From: Saprospiraceae bacterium | Lineage (GTDB): Bacteria > Bacteroidota > Bacteroidia > Chitinophagales > Saprospiraceae | Assembly (NCBI GenBank): GCA_016714025.1 | Contig: JADJOB010000002.1 | Span: forward strand, 2,636,001 to 2,700,000 | Direction: 5' to 3' | Length of the DNA stretch: 64,000 bases | Part shown: positions 1 to 8,028 of the stretch, in pieces | How positions within the stretch are numbered: the stretch's first letter is position 1 | Layout: the number at the start of each line of letters is the position of its first letter | Notes under the pieces: generated by a model | The model's input: the letters and a program-made list of their open reading frames with translations, nothing else | Told to the model about the DNA's origin: nothing | Database searches by the model: none | Made by a program: the position numbers and the translations under genes

Positions 1-1231
1 AAAGGTATTTCTTTCTTTTGTCCATAAACTTTTTAATAGCCGGCTGCCAGGTTTTTCTAATTTCTGCTTCGGTGTTGCCTGCTATTAAATTTTTCCGTAA
101 GCTAGTAGTACCCGCAAGTTTGTCAAAAAATAAATTCTTTAAAAAGAAACTGTCCTTATTGGGCATTTTTTGAAATGCATCAATGAGATACTTTAACTGA
201 ATTTTCTTCGATTTTCTCAAATCCATTAAATTAACTGTACGCAAATCATTTCCAAAGCACATTTGATTTTTCCATGGAGGATTAATTGCCTCTGTGCGGG
301 ATAATGGAGTAAAACTAAATGGATATTTATTAAAAAACAGAGGATGACCATAAATAAGAAAAGGCCAATCAGTGCCTCTACCTAAACTTACACTTGTTCC
401 CTCGAAAAAACATAGCGAAGGATACAACAATACAGCTAACTGATTCTTTAAATTGGGAGAAGGATTGATTGGTAATTCGTAATATGACTTATGAGAATAA
501 TTACTACAAGGAATAATTTTTAATTGAAGTTTGTCTCCAGATTTTATCCATGCTTCCCCTTTAATCATTTTTGCAAGTTCACCTATCGTCATGCCATACA
601 CAATTGGAATGGGGTCAACTCCTATAAAACTTTTACAGCAACTATCTAAAACAGGGCCGTCAACATAAAAACCATTTGGATTGGGTCTATCCAAAACTAT
701 CAGGGGCACTCCGTTTTCAGCACATGCTTCCATTACATAATGCAAGGTGCTTATGTAAGTAAAAAATCGAACCCCAACATCCTGGATATCGAATAGTAAG
801 CAATCCACATCCTTAAGATCCTCAGAACTTGGTTTAGATTTCTTACCATAAATAGACACGATTGGCAATCCCGTTTTAAGGTCAAATTGATTTTCAATGG
901 CTCCACCTGCCTCTACATCTCCGCGAAAACCATGCTCCGGGGCAAATATTTTAACAATTTGAATCTTTTTAGCTAATAAGGTATCTACTAAATGTACTTG
1001 ACCTAACTTCGAACTTTGATTGACTACTAAACCAACCCGCTTTCCATCCAATAAATTCAAATAGGAATCCATTCGATAAGCTCCGGGTAAAATTATTTTT
1101 GGCTTTGAATACACCAGTTCTGTAAAAGCAATTAATTTTGATTGTGTTAAATAACTTAAAACTAAAATCAAGAGAACAAATTTGACAAGTCCTCGTTTTG
1201 CAATTATAGATATAGAAACTACTGGTGGCAT
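1..1231 (-). CDS. namZ: NamZ-type exo-beta-N-acetylmuramidase (DUF1343), 3' end cut off
   Basis: Reading the minus strand gives one open frame running off the window start. It carries DUF1343/NamZ motifs in order: FAPEHGFRGD, LLFDIQDVGVRF, LDRPNPNG, FEGTSVSLGRGTDWPF and a C-terminal TWQPAIKKFMDKRKKYL that is almost the natural end of the family, so few codons are missing. NamZ enzymes remove MurNAc from the non-reducing end of peptidoglycan, in the periplasm. A basic stretch followed by a hydrophobic segment (LVKFVLLILVLSYL) looks like a signal peptide. The start is uncertain: ATG at 1231 puts the basic residues before the hydrophobic core and has a TAnnTTTG element 13 nt upstream, but it overlaps the divergent gene by 50 bp; TTG at 1171 would avoid the overlap but lose the basic N-region. 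Confidence 0.88.
   Translation of the reverse strand, partial: MPPVVSISIIAKRGLVKFVLLILVLSYLTQSKLIAFTELVYSKPKIILPGAYRMDSYLNLLDGKRVGLVVNQSSKLGQVHLVDTLLAKKIQIVKIFAPEHGFRGDVEAGGAIENQFDLKTGLPIVSIYGKKSKPSSEDLKDVDCLLFDIQDVGVRFFTYISTLHYVMEACAENGVPLIVLDRPNPNGFYVDGPVLDSCCKSFIGVDPIPIVYGMTIGELAKMIKGEAWIKSGDKLQLKIIPCSNYSHKSYYELPINPSPNLKNQLAVLLYPSLCFFEGTSVSLGRGTDWPFLIYGHPLFFNKYPFSFTPLSRTEAINPPWKNQMCFGNDLRTVNLMDLRKSKKIQLKYLIDAFQKMPNKDSFFLKNLFFDKLAGTTSLRKNLIAGNTEAEIRKTWQPAIKKFMDKRKKYL
1133..1140 (+). promoter_or_regulatory. possible -7 promoter element for the exonuclease/UvrC-N gene
   Basis: TAATTTTG matches the Bacteroidota -7 consensus TAnnTTTG and lies 41 nt before the TTG start at 1182. A TTTG lies 25 nt upstream (1104-1107), a loose fit to a -33 box. 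It sits inside the coding sequence of the divergent muramidase gene. Such 8-mers occur by chance in AT-rich DNA. Confidence 0.35.
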
Positions 1232-2597
1232 AGCTAAACGTGACAAAATTACAGAAATTGCTATTATCGTATACCAGGATGATAAAATAATTGATCGATA
1301 TGAAAGTCTCATCAATCCTGAACGATCCATTCCCTTTGAAATTACACGAATTACAGGAATTACAAATGAAATGGTTGAAAACGCTCCAAAATTTTACGAA
1401 ATCGCGAAAGAAATATTAATTAAAACAGAAGATTGCATCTTTGTTGCACATAATGTATTTTTTGATTACAATTTTATTAAAGAAGAATTTCATCAGTTAG
1501 GCTATACATTTTCCAGAAAAAAACTATGCACAGTCCAGCTAAGTAGAAGATATTTTAAAGGCTTACGCTCTTATAGCCTTGGATCTTTGATTACTCACTT
1601 TAAAATTGAAGTCAAAAACAGACATCGTGCAATGGATGACACATTAGCAACCCTGGATGTGTTTTGCAGGATATTGAAATGCAGCAAAAATCTTGATTCT
1701 ACTTACAATCCAATAGCATCTTTATTAAGTGAAACAAAAATACCAGCTAGTATAAATAGAAATGATATTGATAATCTTCCAGAATTACCGGGTGTGTATA
1801 GAATGAAAAACATACAATTTGAAGCAATCTATATTGGAAAAAGCAAAAATATTAAAGAACGAATTTATCAGCATTTTAATGACACTAGTGCTAAAACATT
1901 AAAAATGTTAACTGGTGTCCATTCAATTGATTTCACTTTGACTGGGAGTGAACTCTTAGCATCATTACTTGAAATTAAAGAAATTAAAGAATTACAACCC
2001 GAAATCAATAGAGCGCTCAGGAAAAAATCGCATGCATATCTCATGACAGCAAGAAGAACTCCTGACAAATTTCCTGTTTTTACAATCAAGGAATCGGAAT
2101 GGCTTGATCAGCAGGATGAAGTAATTTATCATTATCCCAGTAAATTGTCTGCAAAACAACATCTCGATTTAATTCTGTTTAACCACCAACTTTGCACAAA
2201 AATAAATTCACAGAATGCTGAAGGCAAGCCATGCAACGGATTTCAAATTGGACAGTGCCATGGTGCTTGTGTAGGAAAGGAAAACCTACAAGATTACATT
2301 GACCGTTTTAATAAGGCGTACGAAGAAGTAAATAAAATTTTTAAACATGATTTTATTTTACTCACAGATGGACCCAACTATGATGAATTTGGTGTGGTGC
2401 TTGTTGAAAATGGATTCTGCAGCTTTACTGGTTACCTTGATAAAAACGAAGGTTATAGCGATATTAAATTATTAAAAGAATCCCTTACGCCCTATCCTGG
2501 AAATATTGAATCCAACCGAATTATTGAACATTATCTTACAAAAGACAAGTGTATTAAAAAAATCCTGCTGTCACAAAATCAGGACTCAATAAAATAA
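1182..2597 (+). CDS. DEDDh 3'-5' exonuclease fused to UvrC N-terminal half (GIY-YIG plus cysteine cluster)
   Basis: 471 residues, TTG start; an in-frame TAA at 1152-1154 and no ATG in between leave TTG as the best choice. Residues 5-165 form a DnaQ-like DEDDh exonuclease: D10/E12 in IIDIETTGG, D95 in HNVFFDYNF, H148 and D153 in HRAMDD. Residues 200-280 are a GIY-YIG nuclease domain as in UvrC/Cho: GVY at 204, YIG at 217, R227 and the catalytic-type E264. Further on, C338, C351, C359 and C363 (KPCNGFQIGQCHGAC) reproduce the C-x12-C-x7-C-x3-C pattern of the UvrC iron-sulfur region (x11 in E. coli UvrC). The arrangement suggests a DNA repair nuclease that incises and trims. Such exonuclease-UvrC-N proteins exist in other phyla, but the substrate is not established. 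It ends convergently with pyrF, overlapping 19 bp. Confidence 0.85.
   Translation: MTSPRFAIIDIETTGGIAKRDKITEIAIIVYQDDKIIDRYESLINPERSIPFEITRITGITNEMVENAPKFYEIAKEILIKTEDCIFVAHNVFFDYNFIKEEFHQLGYTFSRKKLCTVQLSRRYFKGLRSYSLGSLITHFKIEVKNRHRAMDDTLATLDVFCRILKCSKNLDSTYNPIASLLSETKIPASINRNDIDNLPELPGVYRMKNIQFEAIYIGKSKNIKERIYQHFNDTSAKTLKMLTGVHSIDFTLTGSELLASLLEIKEIKELQPEINRALRKKSHAYLMTARRTPDKFPVFTIKESEWLDQQDEVIYHYPSKLSAKQHLDLILFNHQLCTKINSQNAEGKPCNGFQIGQCHGACVGKENLQDYIDRFNKAYEEVNKIFKHDFILLTDGPNYDEFGVVLVENGFCSFTGYLDKNEGYSDIKLLKESLTPYPGNIESNRIIEHYLTKDKCIKKILLSQNQDSIK
1244..1251 (-). promoter_or_regulatory. possible -7 promoter element for namZ
   Basis: On the minus strand this reads TAATTTTG (TAnnTTTG consensus), 13 nt upstream of the ATG at 1231. 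It lies within the coding region of the divergent gene and favours the longer namZ start. No -33 TTTG was seen at the usual distance. Confidence 0.3.
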
Positions 2598-3397
2598 GTG
2601 TAGGAATCCCTTTGAAAATTTGCTGCTGAAGCCAAAACTTCTGTTTTAAAATCTAAATTTTCATTTGGATAGCAAATTTTTCGAGAAATTGTAACCAACA
2701 AGCCACCTTTAGTATTTCGCCCAGCTTTTATAGTATCTTTTAACACACCTCCTTGCTCTCCTACTCCAGGTACCAGCAAGAAATGGTCAGGACAAATTTT
2801 ACGAATTCTATTAAACTCCTTTGGATGGGTTGCACCACAGACAAACATTATATTTTTAGAGGCCTCAAGTTGCACAAATTTTTCAATAACTCTTTCAAAT
2901 AACAATTTACCTTTTGAATCTTCCATAAATTCAAAATCAGCACTTCCTGGATTTGAAGTTAAAGCGAGGATAATGCTGTATTTATCTTTATAATCAAGAA
3001 AAGGTTGTAATGAATCCAAACCCATATATGGATGTAAAGTCAAAGCATCTACATTTATTTTATTAAAATAATAATTCGCATATTGCTTTGAAGTATTTCC
3101 TATATCTGCCCTTTTTGAATCCGCAATTATTAAACAATCCGGTGGGATTATTTGAATTAGCTTCTCAAACTGTAACCAACCTTCAACTCCCAATGCTTCA
3201 AAAAAAGCAATATTTATTTTAAATGCGATTGCATTTGTATGAGTCAGCTCTACGATGTCCTTACAAAAATTATAATAAGGTTCATCTAACTTCTTATAAA
3301 CAGCTGGTAATTTTGATATATCCGGATCCAAGCCTACACATAAAAGACTTCTCTTGAGTTGGATTTGTTCAAACAGAAATTCAGAAGATTTAAACAT
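2579..3397 (-). CDS. pyrF: orotidine-5'-phosphate decarboxylase, subfamily 2
   Basis: 272 residues. Converts OMP to UMP, the last step of de novo pyrimidine synthesis, in the cytoplasm. The N-terminus SLLCVGLDPD and the active-site motif ADSKRADIGNT (D93, K95, D98) identify the longer 'type 2' PyrF common in Bacteroidota and mycobacteria; FVCGATHP and LVPGVGEQGG form the phosphate-binding side. It starts 8 bp after the stop of mrp, so the two are probably cotranscribed. Its 3' end overlaps the convergent nuclease gene by 19 bp. Confidence 0.95.
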   Translation of the reverse strand: MFKSSEFLFEQIQLKRSLLCVGLDPDISKLPAVYKKLDEPYYNFCKDIVELTHTNAIAFKINIAFFEALGVEGWLQFEKLIQIIPPDCLIIADSKRADIGNTSKQYANYYFNKINVDALTLHPYMGLDSLQPFLDYKDKYSIILALTSNPGSADFEFMEDSKGKLLFERVIEKFVQLEASKNIMFVCGATHPKEFNRIRKICPDHFLLVPGVGEQGGVLKDTIKAGRNTKGGLLVTISRKICYPNENLDFKTEVLASAANFQRDSYTYFIES

Positions 3398-3405
3398 GAT
3401 ATGTG

Positions 3406-4491
3406 TTAATTTGCCTGTACTATCTGACTTGGAGCATAAATTAAATTCCGAATATCTATTTTTTCTTTCAATTTCAAAATGATCGTTTTAAACAATTCCG
3501 AATAATAGGAATCCAATTGAAATGCTTGTCCTTTGTCAAACGATTGTCGCATTCCTTCTTTTATTGGAATTTGTCCTAAAAGACTTGAATGTGTTTTTTC
3601 TGCAAGCCTTTGGCCAGCCCCTTCTCCAAATATAAAATACCTTTTGCCTGGCATGTCATCAGGTTCAAACCAAGACATGTTTTCTATGACTCCTAAAATC
3701 GGAACTTTTATTTGATCCAAAGTAAACATATTTGCTGCTTTAACAGCATCGATGTATGCTATTTCCTGAGGAGTGGTCACCATTACAACACCTGTAAGCG
3801 GAATTGTTTGGACAAGTGTAAGTTGTACATCTCCTGTACCGGGTGGTAAATCAATTATTAAATAATCCAATTCTGGCCATTGGGTATCAAAGAAAAATTG
3901 TTTAATAATTGCTGCTAACCTTGGCCCTCTTAATACTACAGCCTGTTCAGGATCAATAATATTCCCAAGAGATATAATAGAAATTCCATTTACATCAATA
4001 GGTTGCATCTTATGTTTACCATCGGATTCCAGGACTTTTGGCTTGAGATCACGGATTCCAAACATGGTTGGAATGGAAGGCCCATATAAATCGGCATCCA
4101 ATAAACCGACCTTATAGCCGGCCGTTTTAAGTGCAATTGCCAAAAATGCTGAAATACTGGATTTTCCTACACCTCCTTTTCCAGACCCTACTGCAATAAA
4201 ATTAGAAATATTAGGAAAATTGGTATTTGGTGCCTCCGTCATTGGCAACTGATTAACAAAATGAGCATGAAGTTCAAGATCCGGAAAAGAATTACCTAAA
4301 ACCTCATGAATTTCAGCATATAGGCTGTCTTTATGTTTATAACTGGCAGATGGAAGATAAATCTTAAAATGAAATTGGCCATTTTCCAATCGAATATCTC
4401 TAATCATCCGAAGCTGCACAATACTTCTGCCGGAATCTGGCTCGATAACTATTTGTAATTTTTCAACAATATCCTGAACTAACTGATTCAT
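3406..4491 (-). CDS. mrp: Mrp/ApbC-type P-loop ATPase (iron-sulfur carrier family)
   Basis: 361 residues from ATG 4491. An in-frame ATG at 4575 exists, but it would place translation upstream of the best promoter match (4500-4507) and adds no family sequence. Residues 1-80 resemble a MIP18/DUF59 domain; residues 102-111 (GSGKGGVGKS) are the deviant Walker A of the Mrp/MinD class, followed by GLLDADLYGPSIP and IDLPPGTGDV. The family binds and transfers Fe-S clusters to apoproteins. The CxxC found in many Mrp/Nbp35 proteins after the ENMSWF motif is absent here (FEPDDMPGKRYFIFGEG), as I recall for other Bacteroidota homologues, so cluster binding may differ. Upstream member of an operon with pyrF. 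Confidence 0.92.
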   Translation of the reverse strand: MNQLVQDIVEKLQIVIEPDSGRSIVQLRMIRDIRLENGQFHFKIYLPSASYKHKDSLYAEIHEVLGNSFPDLELHAHFVNQLPMTEAPNTNFPNISNFIAVGSGKGGVGKSSISAFLAIALKTAGYKVGLLDADLYGPSIPTMFGIRDLKPKVLESDGKHKMQPIDVNGISIISLGNIIDPEQAVVLRGPRLAAIIKQFFFDTQWPELDYLIIDLPPGTGDVQLTLVQTIPLTGVVMVTTPQEIAYIDAVKAANMFTLDQIKVPILGVIENMSWFEPDDMPGKRYFIFGEGAGQRLAEKTHSSLLGQIPIKEGMRQSFDKGQAFQLDSYYSELFKTIILKLKEKIDIRNLIYAPSQIVQAN

Positions 4492-4499
4492 ATTTAGCA

Positions 4500-4507
4500 C
4501 AAAAATA
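4500..4507 (-). promoter_or_regulatory. possible -7 promoter element for mrp-pyrF
   Basis: Minus strand TATTTTTG fits TAnnTTTG and lies 8 nt upstream of the ATG at 4491. It helps to place the mrp start at 4491 instead of 4575. No clear -33 box was seen. Confidence 0.4.
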
Positions 4508-4542
4508 ATTCGAATTATACCGGAATGGTCTATTAAAATTAA

Positions 4543-4550
4543 TAAATTTG
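4543..4550 (+). promoter_or_regulatory. possible -7 promoter element for the RibF-GT2 gene
   Basis: TAAATTTG fits TAnnTTTG, 14 nt upstream of the ATG at 4565. Together with the element at 4500-4507 it would make a compact divergent promoter pair in the 73 bp between mrp and ribF. Confidence 0.42.
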
Positions 4551-4564
4551 CAAATCTGTTTTTT

Positions 4565-6574
4565 ATGCGCATCATTTATTATGGGCAAGACCCTTTACCT
4601 GCATTCAAAAATCCTGTTTTAACAGTTGGCACCTTTGATGGCCTGCATTTAGCGCATAAAAAAATAATATCACAACTTTGTCAATCTGCATCTATATTAA
4701 ATGGGGAAAGCATCCTGATTTCATTTTATCCGCACCCTAGAACCGTATTAGATCCAGGAGATCAACCCGTCGCCTTGTTAAACACATTGGAAGAGAAAAT
4801 TCAACTTCTTAATAGCACGGCTTTGGATTATTTGATACTCGTAGATTTTGATTATTCGTTTGCACAAATGTTGCCCGAAGATTATATAGAAAATTTTCTT
4901 TTAAAACATTTTACACCTAAAAAGATTATTGCGGGTTACGATCATCGATTTGGAAAAGACGGGAAAGGTGATTGCCAACTTTTACGCACTTATGCTGCTA
5001 ATCAATATTTTGAATTTGAGGAAATAAAAGCACAATATGTTCAGGAATCGAAAGTAAGTTCTACAAAAATTCGAAAATTAATTCATGATAAGAAAATTCA
5101 TCAGGCCAATTTGTACCTAGGTTACCCCTATCAATTAGAAGGTAAAGTGATTTCCGGAGATAAATTAGGCCGAAAACTCGGTTATCCAACAGCTAATTTG
5201 GAATTTACAGATTCATCTAAATTAATTCCGCCAAATGGAATTTATGCAGCCAAAGTACAGGTTGATGGGCAACTTTATGATGGAATGCTCTATATCGGCA
5301 AAAGTGAAACACTTAAAGAATCTGCTAATGCCACTGTTGAAGTTCATTTATTTGAATTTAACAAAGAAATTTATGGTAACTCGATCTGTGTTAAACTGAT
5401 TGATTTTATTAGAAATGATCAAAAATTTGAAAATTTTGATCAATTAAAACTTCAAATTCAGTCAGATGAACTTGCCACGAAAAAAGCACTGCTTAGAAAT
5501 GAATTGCATACAGTTCCTTACAGAAATCCAATATATGCAATTGTAATTCTGAATTTTAATGGTTACAATTTTTTAAAGGAATATTTACCATCCGTAGTAA
5601 AACACAATACCAGAAACGTCTCTATATATATTATCGACAATAATTCAACAGACGCGAGTTGTGTATTTTTAGAACACCATTTTCCGGAAATAAAAATAAT
5701 TAAACTTAAAAAGAATTATGGCTTTGCTTCAGGATACAATAAAGGTCTGGCACAAATTGATGCAGATTACTTTATTCTCCTGAATTCTGATGTTATAGTT
5801 AAAGATGATTGGATCAGTCCATTAATTTCTGAGATGGAAAAAGATTCAAGCATTCTGATTGCACAGCCAAAAATTTTATCTTTGAAAGAGCCTGAAAAAT
5901 TTGAATATGCCGGAGCTGCGGGGGGCTATATTGATTTTCTAGGTTATCCATTTTGCAAAGGAAGAATTATTGATTTTCTTGAATCTGACACCAATCAATA
6001 CCAGGAGATTTCTGAAATATTCTGGGCCAGTGGAGCTGCGATGGTCATTAAAGCAGTTGCATTTAAAGCCATGGGAGGCTTTGATGGTGATTATTTTGCT
6101 CATCAGGAAGAAATCGACTTGTGTTGGCGAGTTAAACGTTTAGGTGGAAAAATAATTTATGTGCCAAACGCTGTAGTCTACCATTTAGGTGGAGGAACGC
6201 TTGATTACGACAATCCCAGAAAAACCTATTTGAATTTTAGAAATAATTTATTCACTATTTTCAAAAACTCGGATTACCTTCAATTACTATATATTCTTCC
6301 CATTCGATTTGTGCTGGATATGCTTATCGCGATCAGTTATTTACTAAAAGGTAAGTTTAAAATTTTTTACAAAATCATACAGGCATACATTGTTGTTATT
6401 ATTAATACCTTGTATTTAATTCAAAAGAAACAATTTTTAGACAAGCAAATTAGAAATCTAGCGTATGATAAATTTAATCAAAAAGGTATTTTGAAAGCAA
6501 GTGTTTTTGTTCAATTCTATTTTTCTGGGAATAAAGAATTTTCAATTATCCCAAAACATTACTTTAAAAATTGA
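4565..6574 (+). CDS. ribF: RibF (riboflavin kinase/FAD synthetase) fused in frame to a GT2 glycosyltransferase
   Basis: 669 residues, about twice a normal RibF. Residues 1-310 are a complete RibF: nucleotidyltransferase motif VGTFDGLHLAH (21-31), STKIRKLI (166-173), and the flavokinase motif GDKLGRKLGYPTANLEF (198-214) with NATVEVHLFEF. This half makes FMN and FAD. After a linker of about 12 residues, residue 323 onward is a full family 2 glycosyltransferase: AIVILNFNGYNF, YIIDNNSTDAS, NYGFASGYNKG, LLNSDV (D409), HQEEIDLCWR (E516), then two likely membrane segments (about 575-595 and 603-620). No stop or ATG separates the halves; an in-frame TTG at 5504 (L314) could be an internal start. The C-terminus overlaps the next gene by 1 base (TGATG). 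RibF function is confident; the biological sense of the fusion is unknown. Confidence 0.9.
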   Translation: MRIIYYGQDPLPAFKNPVLTVGTFDGLHLAHKKIISQLCQSASILNGESILISFYPHPRTVLDPGDQPVALLNTLEEKIQLLNSTALDYLILVDFDYSFAQMLPEDYIENFLLKHFTPKKIIAGYDHRFGKDGKGDCQLLRTYAANQYFEFEEIKAQYVQESKVSSTKIRKLIHDKKIHQANLYLGYPYQLEGKVISGDKLGRKLGYPTANLEFTDSSKLIPPNGIYAAKVQVDGQLYDGMLYIGKSETLKESANATVEVHLFEFNKEIYGNSICVKLIDFIRNDQKFENFDQLKLQIQSDELATKKALLRNELHTVPYRNPIYAIVILNFNGYNFLKEYLPSVVKHNTRNVSIYIIDNNSTDASCVFLEHHFPEIKIIKLKKNYGFASGYNKGLAQIDADYFILLNSDVIVKDDWISPLISEMEKDSSILIAQPKILSLKEPEKFEYAGAAGGYIDFLGYPFCKGRIIDFLESDTNQYQEISEIFWASGAAMVIKAVAFKAMGGFDGDYFAHQEEIDLCWRVKRLGGKIIYVPNAVVYHLGGGTLDYDNPRKTYLNFRNNLFTIFKNSDYLQLLYILPIRFVLDMLIAISYLLKGKFKIFYKIIQAYIVVIINTLYLIQKKQFLDKQIRNLAYDKFNQKGILKASVFVQFYFSGNKEFSIIPKHYFKN

Positions 6575-7305
6575 TGGCATCCACACTTTGTGAAATTCTA
6601 TTTGAAAATGAACATTTGTTGGTTGTCAATAAGCCTTCAGGTTTATTAACCATTCCGGATCGATATGATCCGAATAAGCCCAATTTGTTGAACTTATTAA
6701 ATACCAGCCACGAAGAAATTTTTATTGTCCATCGAATTGATAAAGAAACAAGCGGATTGGTTTTGTTTGCAAAAAATTCAGAAAGTCATCGCTTATTATC
6801 TATACTTTTTGAAAATCATGAAATTCAAAAACGCTATGTCAGCTTTACCGAAAATTGCCCTAATCCTGAATCCGGAATCATCAATTTACCCATTGCTCAT
6901 TCCGTTTTTGAAACCGGTAAAATGACGATTCATAAAAATGGGAAACCTTCAATAACATATTATAAAATCCTTGAGTCTTTTAGAAATTTTTGTATGCTTG
7001 AGTTGGAGCCTAAAACAGGCAGAACACACCAAATAAGGGTTCATCTTGCTGCCATATCTTGCCCGATTCTATGTGACCCCCTTTACAGCCAAAGAAGTGA
7101 ACTTTTTATAAAAGACATAAAAAATCGAGCTAAAATTACCGATTTTGAACAAGAAAGGCCCCTTTTAAGCAGGACTGCACTTCATGCTAATTCATTGGAA
7201 TTCAGTCTATACGGTCAATTATATCATTTTGAATGTCCTTTGCCAAAAGATTTAAAAGCCTTATTAAATCAATTAAGAAAATGGCAATCTACTCGGAAAT
7301 TGTAA
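6574..7305 (+). CDS. RluA-family pseudouridine synthase
   Basis: 243 residues. Isomerises uridine to pseudouridine in rRNA or tRNA. The catalytic motif HRIDKETSGLVLF has the essential Asp at D56; VNKPSGL (19-25), KTGRTHQIRVHL and the C-terminal LHANSLEF block are all typical. There is no N-terminal S4 domain, as in RluA/RluC-like short forms, so the exact target base cannot be assigned. ATG at 6574 overlaps the stop of the preceding gene (TGATG), so translation is probably coupled. A TTG at 6571 is also in frame. Confidence 0.9.
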   Translation: MASTLCEILFENEHLLVVNKPSGLLTIPDRYDPNKPNLLNLLNTSHEEIFIVHRIDKETSGLVLFAKNSESHRLLSILFENHEIQKRYVSFTENCPNPESGIINLPIAHSVFETGKMTIHKNGKPSITYYKILESFRNFCMLELEPKTGRTHQIRVHLAAISCPILCDPLYSQRSELFIKDIKNRAKITDFEQERPLLSRTALHANSLEFSLYGQLYHFECPLPKDLKALLNQLRKWQSTRKL

Positions 7306-7315
7306 AAATCTTAAG

Positions 7316-7323
7316 TAGCTTTG
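7316..7323 (+). promoter_or_regulatory. possible -7 promoter element for the NarL/kinase pair
   Basis: TAGCTTTG fits TAnnTTTG and lies 46 nt upstream of the regulator start at 7370, just past the stop of the pseudouridine synthase. It would give the two-component genes their own transcript. Confidence 0.35.
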
Positions 7324-7369
7324 TTTTCCATTTTCAATCATTCCCTCTATTTTTAATCAAAAAATTACA

Positions 7370-8020
7370 ATGCACAAAGTTGCCATTGCAGATGACCATG
7401 CCATGTTTGTGGATGGCATTGAATCTATATTGAGAGACGAAGAAACCATTAAAGTTGTCGACAGATGCTTTGATGGCAAATCCGTATTTCCTATGTTATC
7501 GAAACAACGAATTGATGTCCTTTTACTGGATATTAACCTTCCGGATATGAGTGGCATTGAAGTTGCGAAGAAAATTAATACTGATTTTCCCGATGTTAAA
7601 ATTATTGCTGTTTCGATGTACAATGAAGAGAGCATCGTCTCTGAGATGTTAAATAACGGTGCTCAAGGTTATATTCTTAAAAACACAGGTCGGGCTGAAC
7701 TAGTCCAGGCTATAGAAACTGTCGCAGCCGGGCAAACCTATTTTAGCAAAGATGTTACAGAAACTATTATGGGCGCCTTGTTAAAAAAACCGACCCATAA
7801 GAAAACCAGCACATTTCTGATACCTGAAATTTCAAAGCGCGAACTTGAAGTATTAGCCTTAATTGTAAAGGAATATACCACTCCTGAAATCGCTGAAAAA
7901 TTATTTATAAGCTTGAAAACGGTTGAATCTCACAGAAGCAGCCTGGTTTCTAAATTAAATGTTAGAAATTCAGCTGGATTGGTTCGGGCTGCTATAGAGT
8001 TAAAGTTGGTAGAAAAATAA
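7370..8020 (+). CDS. NarL/LuxR-family response regulator
   Basis: 216 residues. An N-terminal receiver domain has acidic residues D8/D9 (IADDHAMF), the phospho-acceptor D54 (LLLDINLPDMSG) and K-containing LKNTGRAEL. A LuxR-type helix-turn-helix follows at about 148-210 (ISKRELEVLALIVKEYTTPE and LKTVESHRSSLVSKLNVRN). It is a DNA-binding transcription regulator activated by phosphorylation. The sensor kinase starts 8 bp downstream and is the obvious partner. Targets cannot be read from the sequence. Confidence 0.93.
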   Translation: MHKVAIADDHAMFVDGIESILRDEETIKVVDRCFDGKSVFPMLSKQRIDVLLLDINLPDMSGIEVAKKINTDFPDVKIIAVSMYNEESIVSEMLNNGAQGYILKNTGRAELVQAIETVAAGQTYFSKDVTETIMGALLKKPTHKKTSTFLIPEISKRELEVLALIVKEYTTPEIAEKLFISLKTVESHRSSLVSKLNVRNSAGLVRAAIELKLVEK

Positions 8021-8028
8021 AATACATT

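Noticed and set aside
1182..2597. DNA polymerase III epsilon subunit (dnaQ)
   Set aside because: Only the exonuclease fold is shared; the GIY-YIG domain and UvrC-like cysteines point to a repair nuclease instead.
3406..4575. Longer mrp start at 4575
   Set aside because: It adds 28 non-family residues, overlaps the ribF start and runs across the likely promoter; ATG 4491 fits better.
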